From NCBI RefSeq assembly GCF_011305995.1, contig NZ_CP049910.1, forward strand, positions 1 through 64,000: a stretch of 64,000 nucleotides of DNA. Reading direction: 5' to 3'. Below the pieces are notes generated by a model. It was not told the origin of the DNA, did no database searches, and saw only the letters and a program-made list of their open reading frames with translations. A program made the position numbers and the translations under genes. Of the stretch, positions 7,665 through 15,699 are shown piece by piece. This DNA is from Diaphorobacter sp. HDW4A. Its GTDB lineage: Bacteria; Pseudomonadota; Gammaproteobacteria; Burkholderiales; Burkholderiaceae_C. Numbering within the stretch: the first letter of the stretch is position 1; every line of letters begins with the position of its first letter.

Positions 7665-7745
7665 TGGCCGGGAGGGCGACGGATAAAAGACCCGCAAGGG
7701 GAAGAAGTCCGCCTGGCTTATCCCAGGTTCTTAACCTCCCGGCCA
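7665..7745 (+). ncRNA. C4-type antisense RNA candidate
   Basis: A perfect 11-bp outer stem (7665-7675 with 7735-7745) encloses about 60 bases with two inner hairpins: CCC-GCAA-GGG at 7691-7700, within a GAC/GTC extension, and CCTGG-CTTATC-CCAGG at 7712-7727. The size (about 80 bases), the outer stem and the position just upstream of an antirepressor gene fit the C4 RNAs of phages P1 and P7, which repress antirepressor synthesis by base pairing. Two unpaired stretches match the downstream mRNA: CTTATC (7717-7722) with GATAAG (7794-7799) at the ribosome site, and GTTCTTA (7727-7733) with TAAGAAC (7762-7768). The Rfam family assignment is from memory of its layout and needs a covariance-model check. 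Confidence 0.75.
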
Positions 7746-7758
7746 CCTCGTGGGCGGT

Positions 7759-7802
7759 GCGTAAGAACGCTGCTCACGAGACTTCACAGTCTCGATAAGG
7801 AG
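7759..7802 (+). promoter_or_regulatory. Antisense target and ribosome site of antirepressor mRNA
   Basis: GCGTAAGAAC at 7759-7768 and GATAAGGAG at 7794-7802 carry the two boxes complementary to the C4-like RNA. The second overlaps the Shine-Dalgarno sequence AAGGAG, 6 bases before the ATG at 7809. Between them a hairpin (GAGACT at 7778-7783 with AGTCTC at 7788-7793) would bring the boxes together. Pairing with C4 would block ribosome entry. Confidence 0.7.
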
Positions 7803-7808
7803 CGTTCC

Positions 7809-8492
7809 ATGTCGCATTCCGCCTTGGCATTTGTGCCCTCTCTCGCCGTTGTCGACGGCAAACCCACTACCACAAGCATTGATGTTGTGCGTCACTTCGG
7901 CAAGCAACATCGCAACGTGCTGCAAGCCATCCAGAACTTGATTCCTCAGCTCGATGCAGAGCATGCGCTGAATTTTCAGCAGATGGTCGTTGATGTTCAG
8001 ATCGGCAGTGGTGCGACGCGCAAGGATGTGGCATATCGCCTAGCGCGCGATGGCTTCACGCTGCTGGCGATGGGGTTCACCGGAAAGAAGGCGCTCCAGT
8101 TCAAGCTTGGCTACATCGACGCCTTCAACCGCATGGAGGCAAAGTTGCATGGCGGTGACATCGATCTCGAGCAGATCAATCGCGCGTATGCCTTCGCTTC
8201 GGAAGTTGCTGCGAACACTGCACGTGCAGCGTTTGAGTGCATGCTGACGGGCAATGTTGATGACTGGCGCAACATGCGATTGCTGGTCAGTCCGGTGCCG
8301 GACGGTGATCGGTCGTCAGTGCGCGTGACTCGAGTTACTAACGACGCACTAGTGCTCAGCTTGGCGCAGTTGCCGGGTTATTTGATGGATGAGGCGTCGA
8401 TGGTAAGCAATGCGCAGTTGGCAGGGGTGGCTGCCGCGTGCAATAACCAGCTCATGAGAAGAATTTTAGATGTGGGCGAATGTCAATCTTAA
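7809..8492 (+). CDS. Rha-family phage antirepressor/regulatory protein
   Basis: A 227-residue protein. Residues about 20-115 match the pRha domain: TSIDVVRHFGKQHRNVLQAIQNL, then a central strand region, RKDVAYRLARDGFTLLAMGFTGKKALQFKLGYIDAFN (motifs GFTLLAMGFTG and K--Y---FN). Rha and relatives act as antirepressors or lytic-growth regulators of temperate phages. Residues 120-227 form a different C-terminal region without a recognised fold (no ANT or KilA-C signature evident). The strong AAGGAG site sets the ATG at 7809 and overlaps a C4 antisense target box, so translation is probably gated by that RNA. Its likely target is the S24 repressor encoded at the other end of the early operon. Confidence 0.88.
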   Translation: MSHSALAFVPSLAVVDGKPTTTSIDVVRHFGKQHRNVLQAIQNLIPQLDAEHALNFQQMVVDVQIGSGATRKDVAYRLARDGFTLLAMGFTGKKALQFKLGYIDAFNRMEAKLHGGDIDLEQINRAYAFASEVAANTARAAFECMLTGNVDDWRNMRLLVSPVPDGDRSSVRVTRVTNDALVLSLAQLPGYLMDEASMVSNAQLAGVAAACNNQLMRRILDVGECQS

Positions 8493-8521
8493 TTACAAAG
8501 GAATTTGATATTTTTTTGGGG

Positions 8522-9109
8522 TTAAACAGTTGGCGGGCATTCCTTTTTGCTGGTTGTAATTTTAGTGACTAAATCCTGGATGGATATTCTTGGGTGGTTC
8601 TCGAGTATGAAGTATGGGTAGCCGTACTTGGAATGCTTTGGGGTGGGCAATTCTGCGCAACGGCGACTAGTACCTTTAGCGGGTGATTTTCGAGGTGTCA
8701 GGCTGATAATCCCTATGAATTTGCACTGCCCTGATTTCCAATGGCCGTGAAGAGTTAATAGCTCTCTAATCCATCTCAGTAATAGTCTGGCACTCTCTAT
8801 TTGCTTTAAAGCATCCCCCGCAGACCCTTCTGATGATTTCATTTCAATCGCGACGAGGTAGTGATCTTCGCCTATTGTTGTGGCAATGATTCCATCATTA
8901 ACGCTTTTCATTCCTTTTTTTGCATCGGAGAAATGAGGGAATGCGGGCGTGCCAACAATATCAAGTGTAAAAGCGAAGGATGACCCTGCTGACACTTCGA
9001 AGTGGTTATTCTTTGCTCTCGGTTCTTCTATTACCCATAGACCTCCATTGTTATTTAGTTTATATTCTTCTGGTATTATGTCTTTAAATATCGAAGAAAG
9101 AGCACTCAT
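8522..9109 (-). CDS. Small partner of ATPase, PD-(D/E)XK-like signature
   Basis: A 195-residue protein not assigned to a known family. Residues 70-95 read VNDGIIATTIGEDHYLVAIEMKSSEG; D72 and the E89-M-K91 pair on adjacent strands have the D-x(n)-E-x-K layout of the PD-(D/E)XK nuclease fold, and E38 may serve as the upstream acidic residue. A helix follows (ALKQIESARLLLRWIRELL), also usual for that fold. Its ATG overlaps the ATPase stop as ATGA, so the two are coupled. The gene is markedly richer in A/T than the element around it. It is probably the effector of a two-component defence module; no signal peptide or membrane segment is seen. Confidence 0.6.
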   Translation of the reverse strand: MSALSSIFKDIIPEEYKLNNNGGLWVIEEPRAKNNHFEVSAGSSFAFTLDIVGTPAFPHFSDAKKGMKSVNDGIIATTIGEDHYLVAIEMKSSEGSAGDALKQIESARLLLRWIRELLTLHGHWKSGQCKFIGIISLTPRKSPAKGTSRRCAELPTPKHSKYGYPYFILENHPRISIQDLVTKITTSKKECPPTV

Positions 9110-10530
9110 TCATCTGCTCCATTGTCTCCTGACTCCTGATAGGCATAATAAATACGATCACTCGTGTCGTTAAGTGCGTGAATTTCCTCGTCAAAGGTTT
9201 CTGCGTCGATTCCTTCGGTGTCGTTTATAGGCATGGAACTGATTGTTTGATCGTGAAATAGCCATGCGGATATAACTGACGGATTAAGAATTTCCTCTTG
9301 ACTATATTCGAACTGCTTGATTAGTTTCTCTTGAATAGGGGACTTGCGATGCAGCATAACGAGTGAATTTATTTCTCGTACAAGGTAATCGCTGTGTGTG
9401 CTTGCCACCACACGCAGACCTGAATTCACAAGTCTTGCTATTACGCGCGCCATCATTCGCTGATTTGCGGGATGCAAATTTAACTCTGGTTCGTCAATCA
9501 TTAGAACATCGCCAGGTTGAGCGTCAAATTCTAAATATGCCCAAAGTCCAAATAAGCTTTTGACGGTGGATGAGGTGAGGTGTAAATCAAGTTTTGGCGG
9601 TGCCTCAGAACTTTTTCTGGATTTTCTGGGTAAGAAGGTAATGGAGCCTTCAGAGTCAACGTCATATCGACCGCCGATTATTTTTTTTATGCCCTCTGCG
9701 TGATCGTGAAAAGGGCCTTTTTTCTTTTTTCTTGTTTCTGGTAAATCATTGAGCCAGTCGATGTAGTCGGCTATTGGGCGTGCGTAACGAGAAGATACGA
9801 AGTCGTTTATTAATTCAGATAAATTAATCTCTTTGTCTTTTTTAGATGCATGATGCAAGAGTGCGGTGCGACGGCTTGCTAAATCTTTGTAGAAGAGGTG
9901 TAATCCATTCCGCTCCGCTGGAATGAGAAATACGTTTTGCCGGGCAGGAATTCCGATTAGGTGACGTACAATAATTTCGCTCACGAAAAATTCTGAGCCG
10001 GAAAGTGCGGTATTTTGGATGATTTCAACTTTGCTTGAATCAGCCTTTTTGGTGACGCGAATAAATTGATTTTTATCTCGGCCTAACTCTATTGACGAAT
10101 TTAATGGACGCGCGATTGCTTGCTCCAATAAGTTATAGAAGTCTATATCCCAATCAAAGCCGCTGCCTTTGAAAATGTCTGGTGAGCTATTAAACGCTGA
10201 GGGAAGGTTGTCCGCTACTTCTTTGTTGAACAGTTTGACAAATGATCCGCCGTGCTCGAGTGCCCAAAGCTGGAGGTCCCACGTTACGTGTCCCTCCTTT
10301 GCAAGGTCTTTGACGGTCTGATCCATTCCTGGGAGCCGCGGCGTGTGCGTGCGTGACAGAAAGGCGTATAGGGCGTACATCACCCAAGTTTTGCCGGTGT
10401 TGTTTTGACCACAGACGAGCGTAAGAGGTTTGAATTCAATCGCACCGGCGTCTTGAGACAGGCAGCCCAGCTTCTTGGGCCGAAAGCGCCAGCTAACTAG
10501 GTCGAGCCGTTGAGGTGTTTGGTCTTGCAT
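9106..10530 (-). CDS. AAA15-type ATPase of a putative defence module
   Basis: A 474-residue ATPase of the RecF/OLD-like ABC class. The Walker A motif GQNNTGKT is at 41-48, Walker B with the catalytic pair (VLMIDEPELNLHP) near 340-352, and the STHS H-loop segment near 376-380. A middle region has FLIPAERNG followed by a charged helical section, typical of AAA15/AAA21 proteins. No TOPRIM domain follows, so it is not an OLD or GajA nuclease by itself. It is coupled by ATGA to the small PD-(D/E)XK-like gene. Both lie next to the integrase, in the cargo position where P2-like phages often carry anti-phage systems. A/T-rich codon use suggests separate acquisition. It resembles the ATPase halves of PARIS, Septu and AbiL-type pairs, but the partner is different. 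Confidence 0.8.
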   Translation of the reverse strand: MQDQTPQRLDLVSWRFRPKKLGCLSQDAGAIEFKPLTLVCGQNNTGKTWVMYALYAFLSRTHTPRLPGMDQTVKDLAKEGHVTWDLQLWALEHGGSFVKLFNKEVADNLPSAFNSSPDIFKGSGFDWDIDFYNLLEQAIARPLNSSIELGRDKNQFIRVTKKADSSKVEIIQNTALSGSEFFVSEIIVRHLIGIPARQNVFLIPAERNGLHLFYKDLASRRTALLHHASKKDKEINLSELINDFVSSRYARPIADYIDWLNDLPETRKKKKGPFHDHAEGIKKIIGGRYDVDSEGSITFLPRKSRKSSEAPPKLDLHLTSSTVKSLFGLWAYLEFDAQPGDVLMIDEPELNLHPANQRMMARVIARLVNSGLRVVASTHSDYLVREINSLVMLHRKSPIQEKLIKQFEYSQEEILNPSVISAWLFHDQTISSMPINDTEGIDAETFDEEIHALNDTSDRIYYAYQESGDNGADE

Positions 10531-10578
10531 TTCTTGAGGCCGATGTTCTGACAGTAAAAATTAGTTCCGCAATCTTAA

Positions 10579-11808
10579 CTATGTCTCGGTTGCAGCAGCT
10601 TTCGTTGTTTGGTTGGCGAGTGCGCTCAGCGCATAGTCAGCCCACTCCTGCATGATCACAGCGCGCTTTTCCAACATATCGGCGCGCCGGTAAGCGGCCT
10701 CTGTCTTGGTGTCGATGCTGTGCGCAAGGCACAGCTCCACCGCATCGCGCGGGTGGTGCGTGGTTTCTCCGGCCCAATCTCTGAACGTCGAGCGGAAGCC
10801 GTGTGGCACGGCGGCAAGATGGTGCTTGCGCATCAGCACCGTGAGGGCCATATCTGAGAGCGGCCCATTCCTGACAGATGGAAAGACGAATTCTCGATCT
10901 CTGAATGCGGATTGACCTTCGATGATGGCCAGCGCTTGGGTGGAAAGTGGCACGCGGTGCGCGCGTCCTGCTTTCATGCGTTCGGCGGGGATGGTCCACA
11001 CGCCTGCATCAAGGTCGAGTTCTTCCCAGCGCATATAGCGCGCCTCGCTCGAGCGTGCGGCGGTGAGGATGAGGAGGCGAAGGGCTCGGGCGCTTTGGCC
11101 GCCGAACGTGGAAATCTCGCTGTAGACCTTGGGTAAATCATCGAACGGTATCGCTGCCAGGTGTTTGACGGGTGCCACCTTCTTGGGGTTGGGTAGGACG
11201 TGCTGTAGTTGTCCGCGCCAGCGGGCAGGGTTAGGGCCGGATCTGTGGCCATGAGCTGCTGCCCAGTCGAGCACCTGCTCGATGCGACCACGAACGCGCG
11301 AGGCTGTCTCGGTTTTCGTTTTCCAGATGGGGGTGATGCACCGCAGAACGTGCGCAGCATCGATCTCGGAAACGAACACGTCGCCAATCTTGGGGTAGGC
11401 GTACATCTTGAGGGTGTTACGCCACTGCTGTGGATGCTTGGCGTTGCGCCACGTCGATTCGTGCTCTGTGATGTATGCCTCTGCCGCGTCTTGAAACGGG
11501 AGCTGCTTCGCGGCCGCGCGACGTGCGGCCTCGCGCTCGTCGCTGCGTGCTTTGAGTGGGTCTGTGCCGCTGTCTCGCAAGCCCATTGCCGCGCGCGCTG
11601 CTTCTCGGGCGGAGGCGAGAGTCACGGCCGGATAACTGCCGAGGCCCATGCGTCGCCGGTGGTGCATGAACACATAGCGGTAGACCCAGACGCGGGACCC
11701 GCCGATGATCTGTAGATACAAGCCAGTCACGCCGCCGACCGCGTGCGCGCCGTCTTCGCGCAGACGCGACACCTCCAGAGCCGTCATTTCAAGAATTCGC
11801 TTGGGCAT
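10579..11808 (-). CDS. int: P4-type tyrosine integrase
   Basis: A 409-residue site-specific recombinase. Residues 1-85 match the DUF4102 arm-binding domain (LYLQIIGG, WVYRYVF, MGLGSYPAVTLASAREAA). A SAM-like core-binding domain spans about 105-200. The catalytic part has Arg in AARSSEARYMRW, the H-x-x-R motif in PHGFRSTFRDW, the LAHS segment and the nucleophile in TEAAYRR. P4-type integrases usually insert into the 3' ends of tRNA genes. This one starts about 185 bases from the tRNA-Sec 3' end, so selC is the evident attachment site. It runs in the same direction as the defence pair, 48 bases upstream of it. No frame damage is seen. Confidence 0.95.
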   Translation of the reverse strand: MPKRILEMTALEVSRLREDGAHAVGGVTGLYLQIIGGSRVWVYRYVFMHHRRRMGLGSYPAVTLASAREAARAAMGLRDSGTDPLKARSDEREAARRAAAKQLPFQDAAEAYITEHESTWRNAKHPQQWRNTLKMYAYPKIGDVFVSEIDAAHVLRCITPIWKTKTETASRVRGRIEQVLDWAAAHGHRSGPNPARWRGQLQHVLPNPKKVAPVKHLAAIPFDDLPKVYSEISTFGGQSARALRLLILTAARSSEARYMRWEELDLDAGVWTIPAERMKAGRAHRVPLSTQALAIIEGQSAFRDREFVFPSVRNGPLSDMALTVLMRKHHLAAVPHGFRSTFRDWAGETTHHPRDAVELCLAHSIDTKTEAAYRRADMLEKRAVIMQEWADYALSALANQTTKAAATET

Positions 11809-11994
11809 CTCATTTATGGGCCATCACATAGGCCATAAAACATTGATTTGGGGATGAAAGTCGATTGAATGGTGGATGAAGAAATACTGTATATAACACC
11901 ATATATCGCAGCGTAACACATTGATTTTCAACGGTCAATCTGGCGCGTTTGGACATGAAAAAGCGCCATCGTGTGGCGCTATTTTTGGCGGGGG
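11809..11994. other. Attachment-site flank between int and selC
   Basis: An A/T-rich gap. The phage-side arm probably includes the imperfect inverted repeat TGGGCCATCACATAGGCCATA near 11817-11838 and other integrase or excisionase arm sites, none of which can be defined with certainty. The att core should overlap the 3' end of selC (about 11,986-12,020). The other att copy would be left of the window. Confidence 0.5.
11957..11986 (-). terminator. Bidirectional terminator behind selC
   Basis: AGCGCCA (11962-11968) and TGGCGCT (11974-11980) form a 7-bp stem with loop TCGTG. An A run precedes and a T run follows on the plus strand, so it can act in both directions. On the minus strand it lies directly after selC and would end the fdn-sel transcript. 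Confidence 0.8.
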
Positions 11995-12086
11995 CGGAGG
12001 AGAGCAGGAGTCGAACCTACCGACCGCGCGTGGCGCAATCCACCGGGTTTGAAGCCCGGGCGCCCCACCAGGGACGTTTCTCTTCC
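11995..12086 (-). tRNA. selC: tRNA-Sec (anticodon UCA)
   Basis: A 92-base selenocysteine tRNA (95 with CCA, the usual bacterial length). On the minus strand it has an 8-base acceptor arm GGAAGAGA, a D arm GTCCC-TGGT-GGGGC, an anticodon arm CCGGG-CTTCAAA-CCCGG with TCA at 12050-12052, a long variable arm and a T arm with TTCGACT. The 3' acceptor strand is TCTCCTCC, so position 4 (A) faces C and is unpaired; the other seven pairs are intact. CCA is not encoded (GCCC follows the acceptor). The 3' side borders the integrated element, so this end may derive from it. It is the adaptor for the UGA codon in fdnG upstream. Confidence 0.93.
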
Positions 12087-12119
12087 AATATGCATGCAGT
12101 GTCTGTTGTTGCCCTGACC

Positions 12120-14042
12120 TTATACGCCGCTGTCGAACAGCGACGTGCCGGGGCGCAGCAGGTGCTGGTCCTTGACGCGGCGGGTGAAGCCGACGCGGTC
12201 AAAAAATTCCAGCAACTGGATCGCACGTTTGCGGCCGAGGCCGGTGGCGTCGCGGAACGCAGCGGCCTGGAGGCCTGCGTCCGACGAGGTGTACGAGCGC
12301 GCGATTTCTGCGAGACGCTCGATTGTAGTCAGTGGATAGAACAAATCCTTCACCACCTGAAAAACTTGACCGCGACGCGCGAGGCTGGCGAGGGTCTGAC
12401 GGACCATGGCCTCGGGGATCTTCATATCGTTGGCGAGGGTGCGTACCCAGGGCGGGTCGAATTCTCCGTTGATGAGAAGGGGAAGAAGCTGTTCTGCGAT
12501 CTGCTCCTCGGCTTCGTTCATGCGCACCGCGTGTTCGGGGCGGTGTAGCCAGTGGCCGCTGCGCGCCATGCTGCCGTCCGCCAGCAACTGCTCGACGAGG
12601 TATTGCCACAGAGGCTCGTCGGTGCGCGGTGCGGCCAGGCGCTTGAGGCGCTTGGTGTCGGGGCCGATCTCGTCGGGCGAGGTGGTGTGGAAGGTCTGCA
12701 GGCGCTCGAACACCAGTGTTTTCAAGGCTTGCAGCGCGGCGGGTGCCATCGCCATTTGGCCGTTGGCGAAACGCAGGGCGTACTGTGGCAGGGGCAGGGC
12801 GTCCGGACTAGTCACGCCTTCCGCACGCGCGGTGCGCTGCAGGTCGAGGCCTTGGGCTGATTGCGCGAGCAGCGCGGCTAGGCGCTCGGCGCGCTGGGGC
12901 AGTGCCTGAGCTTGCAGTGTGGCAAGGCGCTCTGTTGTGCTGCGATAGCGCTGCGGCGCGAACGGGTCGAGCACGCGTATGCCCGCGAGGGTGCGGGTAG
13001 CAGAGGCGTCGCGCAGCACGCCGCGATCACCGTGCCACACGGGCAGGCTGCCGTGCAGCACGATCTGTGCGAGCGCGGCGGCGCCGGGCTCGAGCGTGGT
13101 GCGGCCCAGCAGCACGATGCTGCCCGTGACGTCGCTGGTGCCGAGGTGCACATGCACGGGTGTGCCCGAGCGCAGCGCGCGTTCTTCGTCGGGCCAGAGT
13201 GTGCATTCGACGTCGAGGCGTTCGGTGTGCAGCGCGATGTGGCTGGCACTGATCCAGTCGCCGCGATGCACTTCGTCCTTGGCCACGCCCGCGAGCGCCA
13301 AGGCGCTGCGTTGTCCGCGCGTGGCCAATGTGGCCTGCCGGTTCAGTGCATGGATGCCGCGCACGCGCACGGTCTTTCCGCTCGGGCTCAGCGTGAGCTC
13401 GTCGCCGACCGAGACCGTGCCGTGGGTGATGCTGCCAGTGACTACGGTGCCGACGCCGGTGAGCGTGAACGAGCGGTCCACCGCCATGCGGAAGGCGTGC
13501 GTGTCGATATTTGCGGTGCCATCGTCATGTTCAAGGGCACGTGCGAGCAGGTGCTGGCGCAGCGCTTCGATGCCATCGCCGGTGATGGCGGATACCTCGA
13601 ACATTGGTGCGCCCGCGAGTGCGGTGGGGGCGAGCAGTTGGGTGACTTCGGCACGCACTTCGGCGATGCGTTCGGCGCGGGTGGCAGTGTCGAGCCGGTC
13701 CACCTTGGTGATGGCGACGGTGGCCTGTTGCACGCCCAGCAGGGAGACGACCGCGAAGTGCTCACGCGTCTGCGGCATCACGCCGTCATCGGCCGCCACC
13801 ACGAGCAGGGCGTGGGCGATGCCGGTGGCGCCGGCGAGCATGGTGTGCAGGAGTTTTTCGTGGCCGGGGACGTCGACGAAGCCGAGCGTCGTGCCGTCGT
13901 CGGCATGCAGGTAAGCGTAGCCCAGCTCGATGGAAATGCCGCGGCGTTTTTCCTCGGGGAGGCGGTCGGTTTCCACGCCCGTCAGAGCCCGAACCAGCGA
14001 AGTCTTTCCATGGTCAATATGACCTGCAGTGCCAATGATCAT
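12120..14042 (-). CDS. selB: Selenocysteine-specific elongation factor
   Basis: A 640-residue GTPase that brings Sec-tRNA to UGA codons by binding the SECIS hairpin of the mRNA. The N-terminal GTPase motifs are present: [11 protein letters not shown] (G1), a [13 protein letters not shown] segment (G3) and TKVDRLD (G4). Domains II and III follow to about residue 330. The C-terminal winged-helix repeats that bind SECIS RNA occupy about 370-640. The length is close to the usual 600-640. It begins about 200 bases after the selA stop, the gap being a palindrome, and ends 33 bases before selC. All GTPase residues look intact. Confidence 0.96.
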   Translation of the reverse strand: MIIGTAGHIDHGKTSLVRALTGVETDRLPEEKRRGISIELGYAYLHADDGTTLGFVDVPGHEKLLHTMLAGATGIAHALLVVAADDGVMPQTREHFAVVSLLGVQQATVAITKVDRLDTATRAERIAEVRAEVTQLLAPTALAGAPMFEVSAITGDGIEALRQHLLARALEHDDGTANIDTHAFRMAVDRSFTLTGVGTVVTGSITHGTVSVGDELTLSPSGKTVRVRGIHALNRQATLATRGQRSALALAGVAKDEVHRGDWISASHIALHTERLDVECTLWPDEERALRSGTPVHVHLGTSDVTGSIVLLGRTTLEPGAAALAQIVLHGSLPVWHGDRGVLRDASATRTLAGIRVLDPFAPQRYRSTTERLATLQAQALPQRAERLAALLAQSAQGLDLQRTARAEGVTSPDALPLPQYALRFANGQMAMAPAALQALKTLVFERLQTFHTTSPDEIGPDTKRLKRLAAPRTDEPLWQYLVEQLLADGSMARSGHWLHRPEHAVRMNEAEEQIAEQLLPLLINGEFDPPWVRTLANDMKIPEAMVRQTLASLARRGQVFQVVKDLFYPLTTIERLAEIARSYTSSDAGLQAAAFRDATGLGRKRAIQLLEFFDRVGFTRRVKDQHLLRPGTSLFDSGV

Positions 14043-14085
14043 GTGCTTTTTTTGGTTGGTGTGCTGTTCGTGCTGAGGTGACGAT

Positions 14086-14165
14086 ATGGCCCCTCATGCG
14101 TTGTTGCGAAGCCTTGCTGTACAGGCGGTACTGTCTGCGGCTTCGCGCCTAGCCTGAGGGGCCAT
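14086..14165. repeat. Nested 80-bp palindrome between selA and selB
   Basis: Three stems lie inside one another: ATGGCCCCTCA (14086-14096) with TGAGGGGCCAT (14155-14165), GCGAAGCC (14106-14113) with GGCTTCGC (14139-14146), and ACAG (14121-14124) with CTGT (14131-14134). As RNA this is a long hairpin in the middle of the sel operon; as DNA it could form a cruciform. selA and selB are usually adjacent, so this may be an inserted palindromic element, an RNA processing site or an attenuator. Confidence 0.85.
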
Positions 14166-14243
14166 CTCGTCATTGGGGTGGTGGTTCACACCCCCCTGCG
14201 CGCTGCTGAGCTTGCTGATTTCATGCTTCCTGTTTTTGTGTTG

Positions 14244-15689
14244 TCAGGGCGTGTTCATCGCGCTTTCTAGCGTTGTCAATTGCTGTGTGAATGTGGCTTC
14301 GTCGCGGGCTTCCAAGCAGCGCAGATCCAGCCAGAGGGTGTCGTCGGAGATGCGGCCGATGACTGGGCGGGGGAGGCTGCGCAGGGCGGCTTCGAGTTTG
14401 CCCAAGGCGCGGCCGGCGCGTTTGATGTGGACTGGGCGAATGGCGAGGCCGTAGCTGGGTAACGTGTCCACAGGCAATGCGCCGCTGCCGATCTGGCTGA
14501 GCATGGGGGCGGTGCTGACTTCGTATTCAGTACCAACTGCGGTTTGCAGTGGCGCGACGAGTGCCTGTGCCTGCGTCTTCATCTGCGCCTGTGGGCGGGT
14601 GAAGAGGCGCAGGGTGGTGAGGCGCTCGGCCAGATGTTCGGGCGACAGGTAGAGCTGCAGCACGGGCTCGAGCGCGGCGAGCGTGAGCTTGCCGACGCGC
14701 AGCGCGCGCTTGAGCGGGTTCTTCTTGATCTTGGCGATCAGGTCCTTGTTGCCGACGATGAGGCCGGCCTGCGGGCCGCCGAGCAGCTTGTCGCCGCTGA
14801 AGGTGACGATGTCCGCGCCTGCTTCAATCGTCTCGCGTACCGTGGCTTCGTGCGGCAGGCCGTATTGCGCGAGGTCGATCAGCGTGCCGCTGCCCAGGTC
14901 GACGGCGAGCGGCAGGCCGCGCGCATGGGCGATCGCGGCCACCTCGGCTTCGGTCACGCTCTTGGTGAAGCCCGTCACTTCGTAGTTGCTGCAATGGACC
15001 TTCATCAGCAGCGCGGTGTCGTCGGTGATGTTGTCGGCGTAGTCCTTGGCGTGCGTGCGGTTGGTGGTGCCCACTTCGACGAGCTTGGCGCCCGCTCGGC
15101 TCATGATATCGGGGATGCGAAAGGCACCGCCAATCTCGACGAGTTCGCCGCGCGAGACGATCACTTCCTTTTTCGCTGCCAGCGCGTTGAGCGTGAGCAG
15201 CACCGCCGCCGCGTTGTTGTTGACCACGGTGGCGGCCTCGGCACCAGTCAGCTCGCGCAGCAGATCGTTGACGAGATCGTCGCGATCACCGCGCCCGCCC
15301 GTGGCCAGATCGAACTCCAGATTCGCGGGCGTGGTGAGTGCTTGCACCACCGCGTTCACCGCTGCATCGGGCAGCAGCGCGCGGCCCAGGTTGGTGTGCA
15401 GCACGGTGCCGGTGAGGTTGAAAACGGCCTTCAAACGCGGCGCGAATTTCTGCGCGAGGCGTGAGGCCGCCTGCTGCGCGATGGCGTCGGGTTGCAGATT
15501 TTCTGCCGCCACTTCGCCCGCCAGTGCAGCGGGGCGCAGTTCGTCAATGGCTGCGCGCACGGCCTGAGTGGCGGCGGTGTTGCCGTACTCGGCGATGAGC
15601 GCCTTGAGCGCGGGCGTGCCGAGCACGCGGTCCACGGCGGGCAGGCGGGCTGCGGAGGAGGTCGTCGGGGCGTGTTCGGCAGTGCTCAT
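14244..15689 (-). CDS. selA: L-seryl-tRNA(Sec) selenium transferase
   Basis: A 481-residue PLP enzyme that turns Ser-tRNA(Sec) into Sec-tRNA(Sec) using selenophosphate. The N-terminal domain has LPAVDRVL. The core carries [17 protein letters not shown], the [15 protein letters not shown] segment and the PLP-binding lysine in [15 protein letters not shown]. The length fits the bacterial enzyme (about 460-480). It starts 10 bases after the fdhE stop, so the two are in one transcript with the fdn genes. It needs SelD (selenophosphate synthetase), which is not in the window. The start ATG is the first of the frame and there is no overlap. Confidence 0.96.
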   Translation of the reverse strand: MSTAEHAPTTSSAARLPAVDRVLGTPALKALIAEYGNTAATQAVRAAIDELRPAALAGEVAAENLQPDAIAQQAASRLAQKFAPRLKAVFNLTGTVLHTNLGRALLPDAAVNAVVQALTTPANLEFDLATGGRGDRDDLVNDLLRELTGAEAATVVNNNAAAVLLTLNALAAKKEVIVSRGELVEIGGAFRIPDIMSRAGAKLVEVGTTNRTHAKDYADNITDDTALLMKVHCSNYEVTGFTKSVTEAEVAAIAHARGLPLAVDLGSGTLIDLAQYGLPHEATVRETIEAGADIVTFSGDKLLGGPQAGLIVGNKDLIAKIKKNPLKRALRVGKLTLAALEPVLQLYLSPEHLAERLTTLRLFTRPQAQMKTQAQALVAPLQTAVGTEYEVSTAPMLSQIGSGALPVDTLPSYGLAIRPVHIKRAGRALGKLEAALRSLPRPVIGRISDDTLWLDLRCLEARDEATFTQQLTTLESAMNTP

Positions 15690-15699
15690 GGATTTGCGC

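Larger units (their letters stand above)
7482..7808 (+). promoter_or_regulatory. Structured leader region before the antirepressor gene
   Basis: A 327-base stretch without a credible gene (a 60-codon frame from 7478 only translates RNA stems). It holds, in order: a hairpin CCTC-GAAA-GAGG near 7549-7558; two short boxes TAAGAAC (7566-7572) and GGATAAG (7578-7584); a terminator-like hairpin ending in a T run at 7619; the C4-like RNA at 7665-7745; the same boxes again at 7762-7768 and 7794-7799; and the ribosome site of the antirepressor gene. The layout points to RNA control of antirepressor translation. Confidence 0.7.

Noticed and set aside
9106-10530. OLD/GajA nuclease (Gabija)
   Set aside because: The protein ends after the ATPase core with no TOPRIM domain, and the partner is not a UvrD-like helicase.
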